64,000 nucleotides of DNA from Ancylostoma caninum (lineage: Eukaryota > Nematoda > Chromadorea > Rhabditida > Ancylostomatidae): contig JBAJFG010000006.1 in the NCBI GenBank assembly GCA_037903475.1, positions 1,500,191 through 1,564,190 on the forward strand, written 5' to 3'. The position numbers and the translations under genes were made by a program. Under the pieces are notes generated by a model. It worked only from the letters and a program-made list of their open reading frames with translations, had not been told where the DNA came from and did no database searches. Positions 34,430 through 46,116 of this stretch are shown piece by piece (within the stretch, counting starts at the first letter, position 1; the number at the start of each line of letters is the position of its first letter).

Positions 34430-36038
34430 TACAGTGAGCGTCGATGGTGGTGGACCCTCCGCGCCCTCGAGAAGGACGCCGCGCAACCGCACCGCGCGAG
34501 CCGGAATTAATGTCCTCTGCTGCCATTGTGCTATTTCTGACAGCTTTTTCACCTGATACGGGGAAATATCATCCACCTACAGTAGCGAGCAAAAAGATTG
34601 CAACTTTTAGTTTTTCGTCTATAACTTCTTTCAAAGCAGAGCATGAAGGCTCAAATTTCTATGAGAGCTGTAGATACTCATGCGAGATAGGAAGAAGTTA
34701 GAACCTCCTCACCTCGCCGACTCTATTTTTTTTAAGAATTTTTTTCTCGAAGAGGTCGAAATCTGTAAATTGGCACCATAGGCAGTCTTTTGAAATATCG
34801 TCTATTGTTGGGATCTGGCTCCAAATTGATTGCTTGCATAAGAAACAACCCGTATTTGTTGGGAAATGTGCATGTGGTGACTACTGGTTGATATTTGCGA
34901 AGACTATGTGAAGTTAGTTCAACAGTGATGCTTTGTGGATGTTTTTGCCTCTCTGGCACCCTCTATCAGCTTTGTTTGAAGGGAGTAGATGCGGCTAATG
35001 GTTCTAATCGTTTAGTTACAGGTGCTAGAATTTAATACATTTCATTGCTTTCTCGGAATTCAAAAATATCCCAGCTAATTGCAACGCAACCAATTGTGCA
35101 CATCACGGAAAAGAAGTTTTGAATTTTTTCTGTCTCGAGAATGAAGATGCCTCGGCGATCCCATGAGTGGTAAAGATGCTCCAGGATTCCTAGAATATTG
35201 CCATGTTTATGACGACTCATGTCGCCTTGGATTCGATGAGGTAGGCTTTGCTAAAATGCAATGAACTCTACGAAACATCACTGAAGCGGGATACTGTGAC
35301 CTGGCACTATAAAAACTGGCTAATTTGGTATGAACTAGATGAAACAAACTGAACGAGACATTTTTAAATCAAAAGGTTCCAGGCGAAGGGAGAAAACTCG
35401 TAGATGGAGCAACAGGTCACACATGTTTGTGCAAGTGACCAGCACTCTTCACTTCGAGTAGTCCTGTTTCGATAAATCCAAGGCGCCATGAGTCGCCACG
35501 CACACTGCAATATTCTAGGGACCCTGGAGAATCTTTACCATTTATGGGATCCTCACTGCTGAACTAATCTCACATAGCTCTGTAGATGTCAATCAGTGGT
35601 CGGCGCATGCACATTTTCAAGCACATACGGGTTGGCTCTACTGCAAGGAACCAATTCGTAGTTAGAGCCTAACGAGAGACTTCATTTTATGAGACATTGC
35701 AGATGGTGCCAAATTACAAAATTAAGGCCTCTATGAGAAAAATTTTTCTTAAAAAAAGGGAAGTCAATGGAGTAAAGGGTTCATTCCTTTTTTCCATCTC
35801 TCATGAGTATCTACAACTCCCATAAAAATTTGAACTCCCACGCTTTGCTTTGGAAGAAGCTATAGTCGAAAAATCAAAAGTTGCAATCTTTTTGCTCGAT
35901 ACTGTATATCATCAAGAAAAGCGCATAGAAATAGCACTCCGGTAGCGGTGCCCTTCCACATCTCCGAGAAGGTCGCGCGCAGTTGCGCGGCGTCCTTCTC
36001 GAGGCCGCGCAAAGGCCACCACCATCGACGCTCACTGG
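34430..36038. mobile_element. Palindromic MITE copy 3, split by a Tc1-like foldback
   Basis: The left half (34430-34577, TACAGTGAGCGTCGATGG then GGACGCCGCGCAACCGCA) and right half (about 35907-36038, ending CCATCGACGCTCACTGGA) are the two arms of the same MITE family. They are separated by an independent element with its own ends at 34580-35904. The junction words GATACGGGGAAATATCATCC and TATCATCAAGAAAAGC match the continuous centre of intact copies. Confidence 0.8.
34580..35904. mobile_element. Tc1-like foldback element nested in a MITE
   Basis: Ends CAGTAGCGAGCAAAAAGATT and AATCTTTTTGCTCGATACTG, flanked by TA on both sides, fit the Tc1/mariner superfamily. The inverted arms extend inward for several hundred bases: AGAGCTGTAGATACTCATG pairs with CATGAGTATCTACAACTC, and the region near 34790-34880 pairs with 35600-35710. 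It belongs to the same family as the larger foldback at 55.8-57.3 kb. Minus-strand fragments (for example at 35220-35032) may be remnants of a transposase. Confidence 0.72.
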
Positions 36039-36337
36039 ATCAGGTGCGTTGTCGTCGACTTTCATATAAATAAATATTAGGTAACTCTGGACGTTGTTAG
36101 ATTGCCGACCCTCTATCTTGGTCCTAGGAACCATTAAGTTGATTGTCGGATGTGCTTATTCCAATGGCTGGTGTCTTATTACGCAAAAAATTTCAGATTA
36201 CATGTGATGTGTGTTGTCGAATTTTACAGTGAGGTAAATTACTATGAAACAATAAACCTTTTTTGACTGGAAAGCCTCTGGTATCGTGGTGGTATTCCCT
36301 CCACTGGTCGAGGTGATAAACCATTTACTGATATGTG

Positions 36338-36598
36338 TACAGTGGACGCCAATGAAGGTGGCCCATCCATGACCTCGAGAAGTACGCCGCGCAACCACGC
36401 CGCGCGCGCCGTAAACAATGTTTTCTGCTGCTATTACGCTATACCTAGCAGTTTTTCTACCCGATGTCAAGGATTTTTGACTGGATTAGGAAGGAAGCGA
36501 CTGAATAAAGCACTCCGGCAGCAGACGACACCGACCTAGTGGTGCGCGGCGTGCTCCTCGAGGCTGTGGACGGGCCACCGCCATTGACGTCGGCTGTA
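36338..36598. mobile_element. Palindromic MITE, TACAGTGRRCGTC family, copy 4
   Basis: 261 bp, ends TACAGTGGACGCCAATG and CATTGACGTCGGCTGTA. The arms are GC-rich (GTACGCCGCGCAACCACGCC). The right arm is more eroded than in copies 1 and 2. It lies 300 bp beyond the nested copy 3. Confidence 0.8.
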
Positions 36599-36949
36599 CG
36601 TGGTGTTCTGCGTTGTGCTGGCCTTCACAGCGCAAAAGTTTCGTGCACAATGAGGTGTGGGGTTTTCTTTATGTGTCGTTTCCTAGCTGGTGCTGGACCA
36701 AGATAACACTGATGTCGTCCAGAGGAGTCGCTAAAAAAGTGGATGATGTTTGCTAAGGGTGTCCTAGGTGACATTATTTGTCACTTTTTATTGGGATAGC
36801 ATTTTTGAAGGTGAGCTGAAATACATGTGAACTCTAGGAACAGGATATAATCTTTATCTTCAAGGTAATAACTCATTTTGAAATCGTTTTCGAGATTTTC
36901 GCACAGAAAGATTCACCAGGAGTCACTGATCGCGACCAAGTACATAATT

Positions 36950-37175
36950 TTTCATAAAATTGCAGAAAAGCCCGTTCTCGAATCCTTCTTTTTGCGCAGA
37001 ATTCGGGACGAGCATTGGGACATCTGCCACAAGTCTGCGCAGCCTGTGCTATCGACCGTGGGCACTTAGCGCCTTGTGGAGGATGTCCCAGTGGGCATTT
37101 TTAATTCTCCACAAAGTGAGTTGCCGTAAACGGGCCCTCCTTCGCTTTAGTGCAGAATCATGCATACCACAATGA
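36950..37175. repeat. Imperfect palindrome just 3' of the receptor gene
   Basis: GAGCATTGGGACATCTGCCA and TGGAGGATGTCCCAGTGGGC are near-complementary arms around a centre near 37045. Outer words (TGCAGAAAAGCCCG against CGGGCCCTCC) are weaker. Probably an old MITE. It ends about 70 bp downstream of the stop codon of the Sre gene (37242). Confidence 0.45.
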
Positions 37176-37241
37176 TCAGCGTCTTCCCAGGATTCTTCTC
37201 GTATAAAAATCTCGTAAACGACTCTGAGGTGACACTTTTTT

Positions 37242-40200
37242 TTAGTTCCCCCATGCTTTTTTGAGTTGTTCGAAGTATTGTTGGCCGGCATCCTCAGGCT
37301 CTCTGATATTTGTCACACGTTTTCCTTCGAGTACTGCACATTTCCGTGAACAAAACTGTCGAATAGCTGGAGGAAAGTGAACGTATATTCGCCGCCATTC
37401 TCCCATATGTACAGCAAAGGCAAGTGTAAGAAAAGTCATAGTCCTAAAAAAGTTTTAGTATAATACATAGTTAAGAAAATGTATGTGAAAGTAGTCAAAT
37501 CCTTTATAATCACAACAAAGTATAGATCGATTGCTGATGATAACGAGTAAGTATCTTGATAATTACTCACAACCTGAAAATTAAACTCACAATGCAACAA
37601 TTAGGTCATAAAATGCAAAGCATAATTGTGCTTTATCCGGAAATTCGTCAAATTCTATGAAGGCCAAAGCGAGTATTGACAAGGCGAAAACTATAACACC
37701 GGCCATGAGGCAGAATGTTGCTACAACGATCTGCAAGCATACGTATATGTGAATGTAAATCTGACAATGAGCTACAGACCAAGAATTTTAAAAATATTAT
37801 GAATTTGCGCAGGTGCTTCGCATAGGTGGATCATTTGATATGGTGAACGCCCCGAATGCGAACCTCCAGTAGGCATGCCCTCGCTGTTTCCTGGACAAAA
37901 TAGCGAAAGGCCAGTAAAATTGAAATAATCGATGAATCAATCGATATTTCCTTGTGAGGGGTTGTCTGGAATCCCTGCCTTCTCATAGGGGGGGGGGGGT
38001 ATCTGAGCAAAGTTTGATCCCGATCGGTTAATCCTCCTCGATTTCTATAAGGAACATATACACATCAGGGGTGAGAGGATTTTCCATATCCGGTTATGCG
38101 TTTAGCCGTTGTCCATAGGCTTTCGCTCGTCCGCTGTCCGGACATTTACCTGGGCTTTTGGCAACGGACAGTAGTTCGAATAAATCAGGAGTAGACTGCT
38201 TTCAATCCGCACCTTTCTCGGAAAACTGGTAATTCCAAAGTCTCTTTCATCAATTTTCATCAGCGGTTCAAATTCTTGGAATGAGTTAGGAGAAGTTATT
38301 TCATACCGTTTGCTCATGGCTAGAGCGAAGAAAAAGATTCTCTTAGTTATCTTGTTGGCTGGTATCCTGTACCATGATAATGCTTGTCATTATCCGTTAT
38401 CCTGTCATTTTTGGCTACTCCTTTATCTAGGTCTTGGAAAACCCCGCATTTACGGACATCTAATACCCAGCCTCATTTCTGACCAATCGGGGCGGGCGCA
38501 CGAGTGGTCCTTCTTGGTATTTTCTGCATGCAGCAACGTTGAGAGATGATCGAGTTGTTAGCCGGAAGGTTTCAGATCTTCGAAAAGCCCCAGAAGCGTT
38601 CTATGGATATCCCAGAACTGTAAAGGACTTTTCACTACTTTTAGAACAGCCTGCTAAGGGAATGCTAGGCCTAATCGATGCAGACGGACTGCAATGAGTC
38701 GACAGATGGCCTTAACCAGAACTCCTTCTGGTGCAGGCACTCTGATTCGATCGACCTTGACTGTCCTGAAGGAAGCATCAAGCTTGTCTGAATAGAATTC
38801 TCTAATCAAGTGTTATGTAGTAGTCCATTATTCGTATTGCCTGCCGCTTAAAGCTGGCGCGACAGGCCTTTCTTTAAGTTGGGTATTAGATGTCCCGTAA
38901 CCAAAATCCCGTATCCGCTCATCCCTGATACACCACCTCGAGAATGGCGCCACATTTTTGAAATTACTCCACAAAATAAATAAAAACTTCGTATCGTATT
39001 ATGTATTTCTAACTGTTTCTTTTTACTATTATCTTTTCAACAATTTTTATTGATTGTATACTATTTAATCGATATTTCTAGTGATTTTGTTTCCTATCCT
39101 GGTCCCGAAACTGGCCGAGACCCCGCTTTTTCCCACTCCTCTCCCCTCCCCTCCCACCCCCTTTTGCGTCCGCCACTGATACACATGCAAACAGACATTC
39201 TATTATTCTATTTATAGAGACGATGAATGCGTAACGAATAAGTATGCTTGATAAAATTATTGATTAATATCTTATAAAAGTGGTTCGTGAAAGAATTCAG
39301 CATACTTACCCTCATCACGCGTATATTCTCCATTAGTTGAAACTTGATGCTCAGCGTGTATTCAATGGAAGCTTCGGTGCTTCCTTTATCCAAATTAAGT
39401 AGCTGTGAACGATTGCGACGATAAAGAATAGCCGAAACAGCTAGCGCGGCCAGCGCTGCTAAACTGCCTCCAGCAAGTGCAGCAACAACGGGGTACAACA
39501 CTGTAATTAAGTCGAAACGCTGAAATACTTCACTAATTGGAGAAAGAGACTCACTGAACATGAAGCTGATGGTGAAGAGCAGTGTAGCCGATAACGTAAA
39601 GGCAATAATGCTGGTTGAAATCCATCGTCTTGCTTTATTCTCGTAATCGACTATGAAATAGGATGCACAAGCACGTTCGACAAGCACTGCTTCCAGAAAA
39701 CCCGCTGCTGCTACGAAGAACCACATGCGAAGCAGTGATGCCAGAAGGAGCGGTAGTTTTGATGTCAGGTCATCTGTGGGAAGAAACTTCGGATGTCCCT
39801 TTGTGAGAATCCCTTTGTAGGTATTAATGCGTGGAATTGATAGGTTAATTTCTGGGAGTATGATTTCAAATTTCTTGCTCATCCCTGTTCAATTCAAAAG
39901 AATGGCGGAGAATTTGTTTAGGCTGTTCTCTTGTTACTAGTGCTCGAGAACAGCCTTTCTAGTGAGCCTCGGTGACCACAATATCACTTTTTATTTTTTC
40001 ACTCAAACAAAAATCCTTATCACTATCAACTATTGGGTTGGGCAATAAGTTCGTGCGGTTTTCCATGGGCAACGAAATCACATTCACAAAGCGAATCAGC
40101 AGAACTTAGATTATGCAGAGATTTAGCATCCGTAATGATCGTTCTTTGGGTCTAGAGCAAAATCTAGAGGATAATCGGGTCATTATTTCACAGACAGTGC

Positions 40201-42139
40201 GTTAAGAATGAGGGCATCTCATAGGTAAAAATTGAGATCTCTGAAGCGGACATCCTTTTCCACGCTGCACTTTCAGCACTAAAGCTCTCTCCATAGACGT
40301 TGTTCATGTTCCAAGCCGCTTGCATTTGCTCAGCAAGTGAAGTTGTAAAGCAGGAGGTGTCGAGATTTTCGCTGTCGTCAAATTAGAGGGTCACATTCCC
40401 CGCTATAGAAAACAAGGTAGAGCGAGTATCTAAGGGATCGGTCATAATATTCGTAAAGAATAAAGCAAAAGCTACAAAACGAGCTATGACATGCAATCGA
40501 ATGAAGCCTAAGACCCAGGAAAAAACCAAGCTGACAAAAAAAAAAGCCGCACGAACTTATTGTCCAACCAAATAGAATGACCTTGCCTAGGCTGGGTTTG
40601 AATTTTGGGTATGTTTCGAAAACATTGATGAGTTTACCCAGTTCTTCTACACATAGAGCGTTTTATTCCTTTTCTCGGTTGTGTTGGGCTCAATTGCTCA
40701 CAGCCATCTTAGTCTATGTGGGTTTATTCTCGATATAAAAGATATTTTTAAACTAATACCACCGTGCTGGTCCTGAGATTCATTGAGCGATGATCACGCA
40801 AAACAACGATGGTTACTGCGATCGGCTAATCTGTGCATAGAGTACGCAGGCTTGATGATGAATCCTTGCCCCAATTTGGATATTTGTTCTCCAAATAGCG
40901 AAAAAACGTGTTTGGAGGTTTTTGAAGGTACTGGTCACAAATATGTATGACAAGCATTTTATAAGAAAAAGTCGATCTAGCGGTGAAAACTTTGTGAAAT
41001 TCCAAATCTACACCGGCCCAAGGTACAAATTTGGAGGAAACCATTGGGCACCCTTTCCATCTTCACGTACCTAAGACCTTCAGAAATTTTTCTAGGTTAG
41101 GAAAGTTCTCATAGGGGGTCGGGGCGTTATGTGAGTTCCTGAACACAATATCATGTCCACTTCGTACCGTGACTTCATTTTTAGACAGTTACGGTATACT
41201 GTAAGTACGATATCTCACAGAATCTCTAATGTTGTACAGATGAGCTACTCCATACTTTCATGGCACTGCCGTTTTCCTTTCCCTTTCCGCTTTGAAATTT
41301 TCCTCCGCATTCGCACAGTTATCTTAAAGGGCCAGTAAAGGGCTACGGTACAAATTAGATACAGTATTCATGTTCAGCACTACAACCCGCCCCCCACCCT
41401 ATGGGAAAATTCATCCAAAAATTTTTCTCGATTTTTTCTTCTTTGAAAGTAGAGTAGTGCCAACCAGTGATGCACAGGTGATTTTTTTAGTTAGGAGTAT
41501 TAGGTTAGACTTACCACTATAGCGGAATATCCTGTTTTGATATAAATAAAGTATGACTCGGCTGACTGCACAAGCGTAATACAAAAATAAATGTACCTAA
41601 ACTCAGTAGTTATTGGAAATACATCACTCAACCTGATATTCATAGGAGTGGTGAGCGTGGATGGTGGTGCATTTTTGCGTGCGCGCGAAGCATGCGGCGT
41701 GGTCGCGCCGCTCGCGCTGGAATCTTCGCCCATGGTGGTAAATTTGGGTCCCACTAGCAGTTTCTCATCATTTCTGATGTTAGCTATGAGAAAAAACCCT
41801 CCTTGGTTGCTATTATGACGAGGATTCCGGCGCAAGCGGCGCGGTTGCGTCACGTGCCTTCGGAGCCCACGAAAAACGCACCACCATTGGCGCTCAGTGT
41901 ACCTGCGCAATCCGACATAAGTTGCGATGAAAAAGCGATGTTCTCGAGATAGCCCGTATTATCAAGTAATTTAGTAGAACTGATAAGCAGACAACGAACA
42001 TTTCAAATAAATTTACGAGCCTAAGGGTAATACTAAGGGAAGATTCCGAAGCGCTATTATTAGGTACTATAAACACTGGGACATAAACAGAGATCGTCTC
42101 CGATAGCGTTAATATTGTACAGTCGAGCGCTGGTGACAT
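37242..42139 (-). CDS. Sre-class seven-transmembrane chemoreceptor (one exon unplaced)
   Basis: Serpentine receptors of class E are nematode-specific GPCRs of chemosensory neurons. Exons on the minus strand: 42139-41903, 41565-41515, 39773-39310 (open back to 39882), 37730-37591, 37443-37242. The start follows TTTTGTTTCAG. Exon 1 has TM1 and the FHRNL signature (about residues 70-74). Exon 3 carries LVERACASYFIVDYENKARR, the ER-x(8)-DYE hallmark after TM3, and further helices. Exon 4 is a hydrophobic helix. Exon 5 ends the tail with NIREPEDAGQQYFEQLKKAW. Phases agree for exons 3-5. Exons 2 and 3 do not join in phase, and part of TM2 is missing, so at least one exon between 41515 and 39882 is not found. 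Introns carry a mariner-type MITE, a palindromic MITE and dispersed repeats. It could also be a pseudogene. Confidence 0.82.
38430..38780. repeat. Dispersed repeat, inverted copy of 21.4-21.8 kb
   Basis: CATTTACGGACATCTAATAC, CCAATCGGGGCGGGCGC and GTGGTCCTTCTTGG recur in reverse orientation at about 21590-21690. CTAATCGATGCAGACGGACT recurs as a diverged complement near 21430. It lies in an intron of the Sre gene. Termini not resolved, no ORF recognised. Confidence 0.55.
40033..40572. mobile_element. Mariner-type element, 540 bp, internally deleted
   Basis: The left end TTGGGTTGGGCAATAAGTTC and the right end GAACTTATTGTCCAACCAAA are inverted repeats of mariner type, followed inward by GTGCGGTTTT/AAAAAGCCGCAC. 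TA flanks both ends. The interior is too short for a transposase. It lies in a receptor-gene intron. Confidence 0.85.
41649..41901. mobile_element. Palindromic MITE, TACAGTGRRCGTC family, copy 5, at a 5' splice site
   Basis: 253 bp; right end CACCATTGGCGCTCAGTGTA, left end GTGAGCGTGGATGGTGGTGC with the outermost bases eroded. The arms pair over their length (GTGGTGCATTTTTGCG with GAAAAACGCACCACC). Its last base lies one base from the exon 1 boundary of the Sre gene (41903), so the intron donor GTACA consists of one host base plus the element's TA and terminus. Confidence 0.8.
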
Positions 42140-42211
42140 CTGAAACAAAATTAAGAATACAGTGACGAATGCGAAAATACACCTGCCCAGCTCTTTCATC
42201 TACATATATTA

Positions 42212-43115
42212 TTAGGCCGTTGCAAAATCGATGTTGGATTTTGCCAGTTGACTTTGAATTGTCATAACTCGATTGAAACTGAAGCTTTTTCCCAGATTAA
42301 GGTGTCATTTGAATTAGCATATTTCCACTATCTTCGTCCAAATTTTGGTTCTATTGGATTTGGGCCCAAGCTTTTTGAAGTCAGCAAAACCTGCAAAAGT
42401 GTTTTGAGCCGAGGTATTTTCACGGCCTACTCTTCTTCCCAGGGATGGACCCAACCACCTGGATTTATCGTCATCTGTAGGGGAACAGTCCATTAATTAA
42501 GATATTTGAAGGGGAGTCTCCATTTCCGCTTCCATCCTCTTCCAGTTCGTCTGGAGTGCGAAGTGGGGTGTTCGCTGTTGTGAAACACCAGAGGATAATT
42601 TGAGGAGAATTCACATGCCCATTTTTTTCACCGTGCCTATCTCTTCCACGGCGCCAAAAATGGGAAAATAATAAACGTTAAGGCTTCCTCCGAGACACTG
42701 AACACATCCTCTGGTGATAGCTTTCACCAGAGGACGTCATTGAATTTTAGTCCACAACTCCGACATATTTAATCTCCAAAACTGGATTACTTAGACCAAC
42801 ATTGGGCTATGGTTTTATTTGGCATTCCCTCCCGCATATGTTGTTAATATTCCACTTGCTAGCTGTTACGTTGTTACCGAGTTCGAATCCATGATATAGT
42901 TTGAGAAGAATTTTTACTAACGGCTACACTTCGATCCACCCCATGAGCAAGCCGGTAAAATTGGATAGGTCCGGATGGAATGAAAGGGCAGAAAGAGGAA
43001 GAAATAAGCTGTCAAATAAATACGAAACGTGCAACTGAAACATGAACTTTCCTTCCAGCTTACTAGTCCAAAGTTCGAGGTTCAAAAATCCGACATCGAT
43101 TTTGCAACAACCTAA
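42212..43115. mobile_element. Mariner-type non-autonomous element, about 900 bp
   Basis: Left end TTAGGCCGTTGCAAAATCGA and right end TCGATTTTGCAACAACCTAA, continuing as TGTTGGATTTT and AAAATCCGACA, with TA flanks. No transposase is recognisable in the interior. It lies immediately upstream of the Sre gene (start 42139), so its right part may overlap that promoter. Confidence 0.8.
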
Positions 43116-43881
43116 TACACTTGCTTCTGCAGGTGGAAACTGCAAAGGACGTGGAAAAATGAGAGACATATATAGTGAGAAGGTATAGACGAAAAAGTTT
43201 GGGATAAGAAAAGCTATTTTTGCTTCCATTCACTCCTACCGATTGCGTATTCGCAGCAAAAATTCGTCCAAAAAACTAGGTAAGCTCGACGGATGATCGC
43301 AGGATGTGCAGTGTGAGGCAAAATTATGGAGATGTGCTGATTTTCCGGAGAAAGCGTTTTTCGCGTATATCTTTCGTGCGGTACATAAGTTTCGGTCGTC
43401 CGTTCGAACAGTAGTGGTACTCTCTTTTTTTCTCATGTCAGTGAAGATATCAAATCATTTGGCTGCGCTTAGACTGCGCAGGAATCCTTAGAATCCTACG
43501 GTGTCTGAAGAATATGTGCTTCAATCGAAGTACTTGGATCGGACAGTAGCCTGGCCACTCAAAGCACGAGAAGCCTCTCCGCGCTCAATGAATCGATCAT
43601 ATAGCTTATTTAACACCCCCATCTCCCCTGATGAACGTGATGCCTTCCCTGGTGGTAACAAAACCTCGTTTTTGTGGCTCCGTCCCGGACTCCAGTACGA
43701 AGCCCCGTTTGCTTCTTGACCCTTTTACGAAGCCCAGCTTGTCCCGGGAAGACCTTTGCTGGGGCCTGATGCTGAACAGAGATCAATTGTGCGATTAACG
43801 AAAGCATCATTACGAATGAAAACAATCCACAGAAACAGGATGTAATTCATCAATTGCAACGCTTCTGCATATCTGCATCTA
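43116..43881. other. Interval with short minus-strand ORFs
   Basis: Minus ORFs at 43436-43236 and 43810-43610 are open. The second starts ATGATG and reads MMLSLIAQLISVQHQAPAKV, a possible signal peptide, followed by a basic tail with KR sites, 66 codons in all. No upstream or downstream exon can be linked. Chance is a fair alternative. Confidence 0.2.
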
Positions 43882-44423
43882 CAGTACCGGCCAAAATTAT
43901 ATAGCCTTTTGTAGTCTCTTCCATTTCCTTCATAATTTCATTTACAGTAAAGCTTCGAAGCTCATATTTTCATGGATGTTGTAGACATTCATAAGTAATA
44001 AAATGGAGTGACATCGTACCATTTTATCAGCTAATCTCCTCTAGGCAAAATAATTACCATAAAGGTCAAGATCTGGAATTTTGCGGCATCCACAAAAGAT
44101 CACAGAATGGATTCTGTGGGCTGTATTCTCGCAACGTTTGGACTCCTTGTAAAAGATTCGACTCATATTTAAACGAAAACGTGTACTTTCAAATCATTGA
44201 TCAAAGCATACGAAGCAAATTTCAGTTTATTTCAGCAGTAGACCAACGTAAGAATTTCTGCCAAATTAGCTCACTCTTCCTTGGTTACAATGTTAAGTCG
44301 GTCACGATGCAACCAGAAGTCCATAGCATAAAAGGGTGCTTTCATTTCTTTCCATGCAAAGCTTTAATCCACCAAAAGTTATGCGGGAAAATTCAAAAGG
44401 CTATATAATTTCGGCAGGTACTG
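43882..44423. mobile_element. Tc1-like element, 542 bp, non-autonomous
   Basis: Ends CAGTACCGGCCAAAATTATA and TATAATTTCGGCAGGTACTG with GCCTTTTG inward, flanked by TA. The terminal pattern (CAGT, then CCAAAAT) is typical of Tc1 relatives. The interior has longer inverted stretches but no transposase. Confidence 0.82.
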
Positions 44424-44472
44424 TATATGCGATGGAGTAAGCAACATCCCAGGTGTTGTCACAGCTATCATA

Positions 44473-45334
44473 CAGTCGCGGTCAAAAGGATATGATTAGC
44501 GCCATTTCGACAGGAGGATTTTTTGCTATAACTCGTCTTTGAGTTATCCAGATGAAGTTAGGATATGTATTGACGCTCTACGGTTGCTTCCTAAAAGCAG
44601 CTTATCTCGACAGATACTCAAATCTAGTGGCTTTATTAAGCCTAAACATCAATTTCCTCGGTTTCCTTGGATTTCCTCCAATGCCTTCACTACCACCTTT
44701 CGAGAAAATGTAGAGTTGACACAGATTAGTCACATAATTGACTACTCTGCTGTCAGATGTCATTGCTGCGCTTTTCTTTGCTACTCAAATGCGTGGACCA
44801 AAATAACTGATCGAATTTAACAAAAAAATCTTTTTTTATTGTATCCAAAGAATATTGACAGCGTTACAGTTCCTATTTCAATGTCAGAATAGTTGTTAAT
44901 AGTGGTTATCATAGAAATATCGTTCGTCGGAATGGTTGTCTTTTGTTTGAGATTATTGAAAACTCTTTTTTCTCACTTTTTCTGGGCTTTTTGGTAATCC
45001 AACTTTCTCATATTAGGAGAGAAACTACAAAACAAGACTGTTACAGCAAATTACTTACTCAAAATAGGATTTAGAGTAACTTTTCTGCCTATCTAAATAA
45101 GGCGATACAAACGAGGAACCATCATATTGATGAAAGTGGTGAACTTGTGCTTGGAACGCTATAGTTCTGTTTGAAAGCAGTTAGCGTGAACGTTATGCAA
45201 CACAAAGAATGAATATATGCTTCGACCCTCATCATGTCCTGAAATTTCGGCCAAACAGCTCAATCCCGAATCAAGTTATAACCAAAAGTTCCGCCTTCAC
45301 CATGCCACTGATCATATCTTATTGACCATGATTG
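44473..45334. mobile_element. Tc1-like element, about 860 bp, non-autonomous
   Basis: Left end CAGTCGCGGTCAAAAGGATA and right end ATATCTTATTGACCATGATTG are diverged inverted repeats with TA flanks. A 93-codon open frame at 44539-44820 (+) shows no recognisable domain. It lies 50 bp from the preceding Tc1-like element. Confidence 0.65.
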
Positions 45335-45419
45335 TATGATATTTATTATTAATTAAGGTGGTAAGGAAGTTTTGAGCCGTTCTACATTTTTCTACTTCAC
45401 TTTATTATTACAGTGGAAT

Positions 45420-46116
45420 TTACTCAACAATACAATCACCATAGTTAGTCACTGCAGTGTCCCACCTAATGGCCAAGTTAGCGGTCCCATTCTCCCAGAA
45501 CTGGAGAGGCTGGGAGTCAAAGAAATTGCTGATCGCTTTTCTCAGCCAGAATGTCTCAAGAGGGCGGAATAGGTGAAAGCCAAAGATGCAATGCCACGGG
45601 AACATGGTGGGTGGAGATCGGCCCCTGCTCAGCTAGTCCAATTTTTCACAGGTCTATTTAGCCATATGGGACCTAGTGTCATCGTGGAGAAGCTGTACAG
45701 GATTTCGCCTCATCCGTTTCGCTCGAACAGCGCCCACGACTTTCTGGAGCTAATTGGTCTAAATGTCAGTGGTGACGGTGTGTCCTTGCGTGAGCAGCTC
45801 GTAATACAGCATTCCTCGCGAATCCCAGAAGTAGCAAAGGAGATAGATGTTTGGGTGAGGGTGGCCGATCTTCTCCTTGACGGAACCCCATGGCACGGTG
45901 CGTTTTAAAATCGTAGAGGACCCCACTCTCATCTCCAATAATTAGGTATTCTAGAAACTCCTTTCGATGTGGACAGAGCAGGAAAAACTGATTTTGGCTA
46001 GGGGGACCTCTCGTGGAACTGACGTCGTAATTGAAGTTGAGGAAGGCAATTTGGCTATATATGCCTATTATGGAGAAGTTCCTAGAGTGGTTTACAACTA
46101 CCACATAATTGATCAT
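45420..46116 (-). pseudogene. Mariner transposase pseudogene
   Basis: Read on the minus strand, the segment near 45970-45850 has GDESGVLYDFKTHR, matching the mariner motif GDExWVLYD (first catalytic aspartate region), followed by GEDRPPSPK. Near 45585 it has FHLFRPLETF, equivalent to YHLFRPLQ of mariners. At 45510-45423 it has FFDSQPLQFWENGTANLAIR and WDTAVTNYGDCIVE, matching the mariner C-terminus. The reading frame changes between the blocks and the catalytic region around 45700 is broken, so it is inactive. Terminal repeats were not found. The plus-strand open frames here are shadows. Confidence 0.7.

Noticed and set aside
42140..42199. Starting the Sre gene at the ATG at 42199 (giving a signal-peptide-like leader)
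   Set aside because: TTTTGTTTCAG sits immediately before the ATG at 42139, so the upstream part is probably trans-spliced away; Sre receptors as I know them have no such leader.
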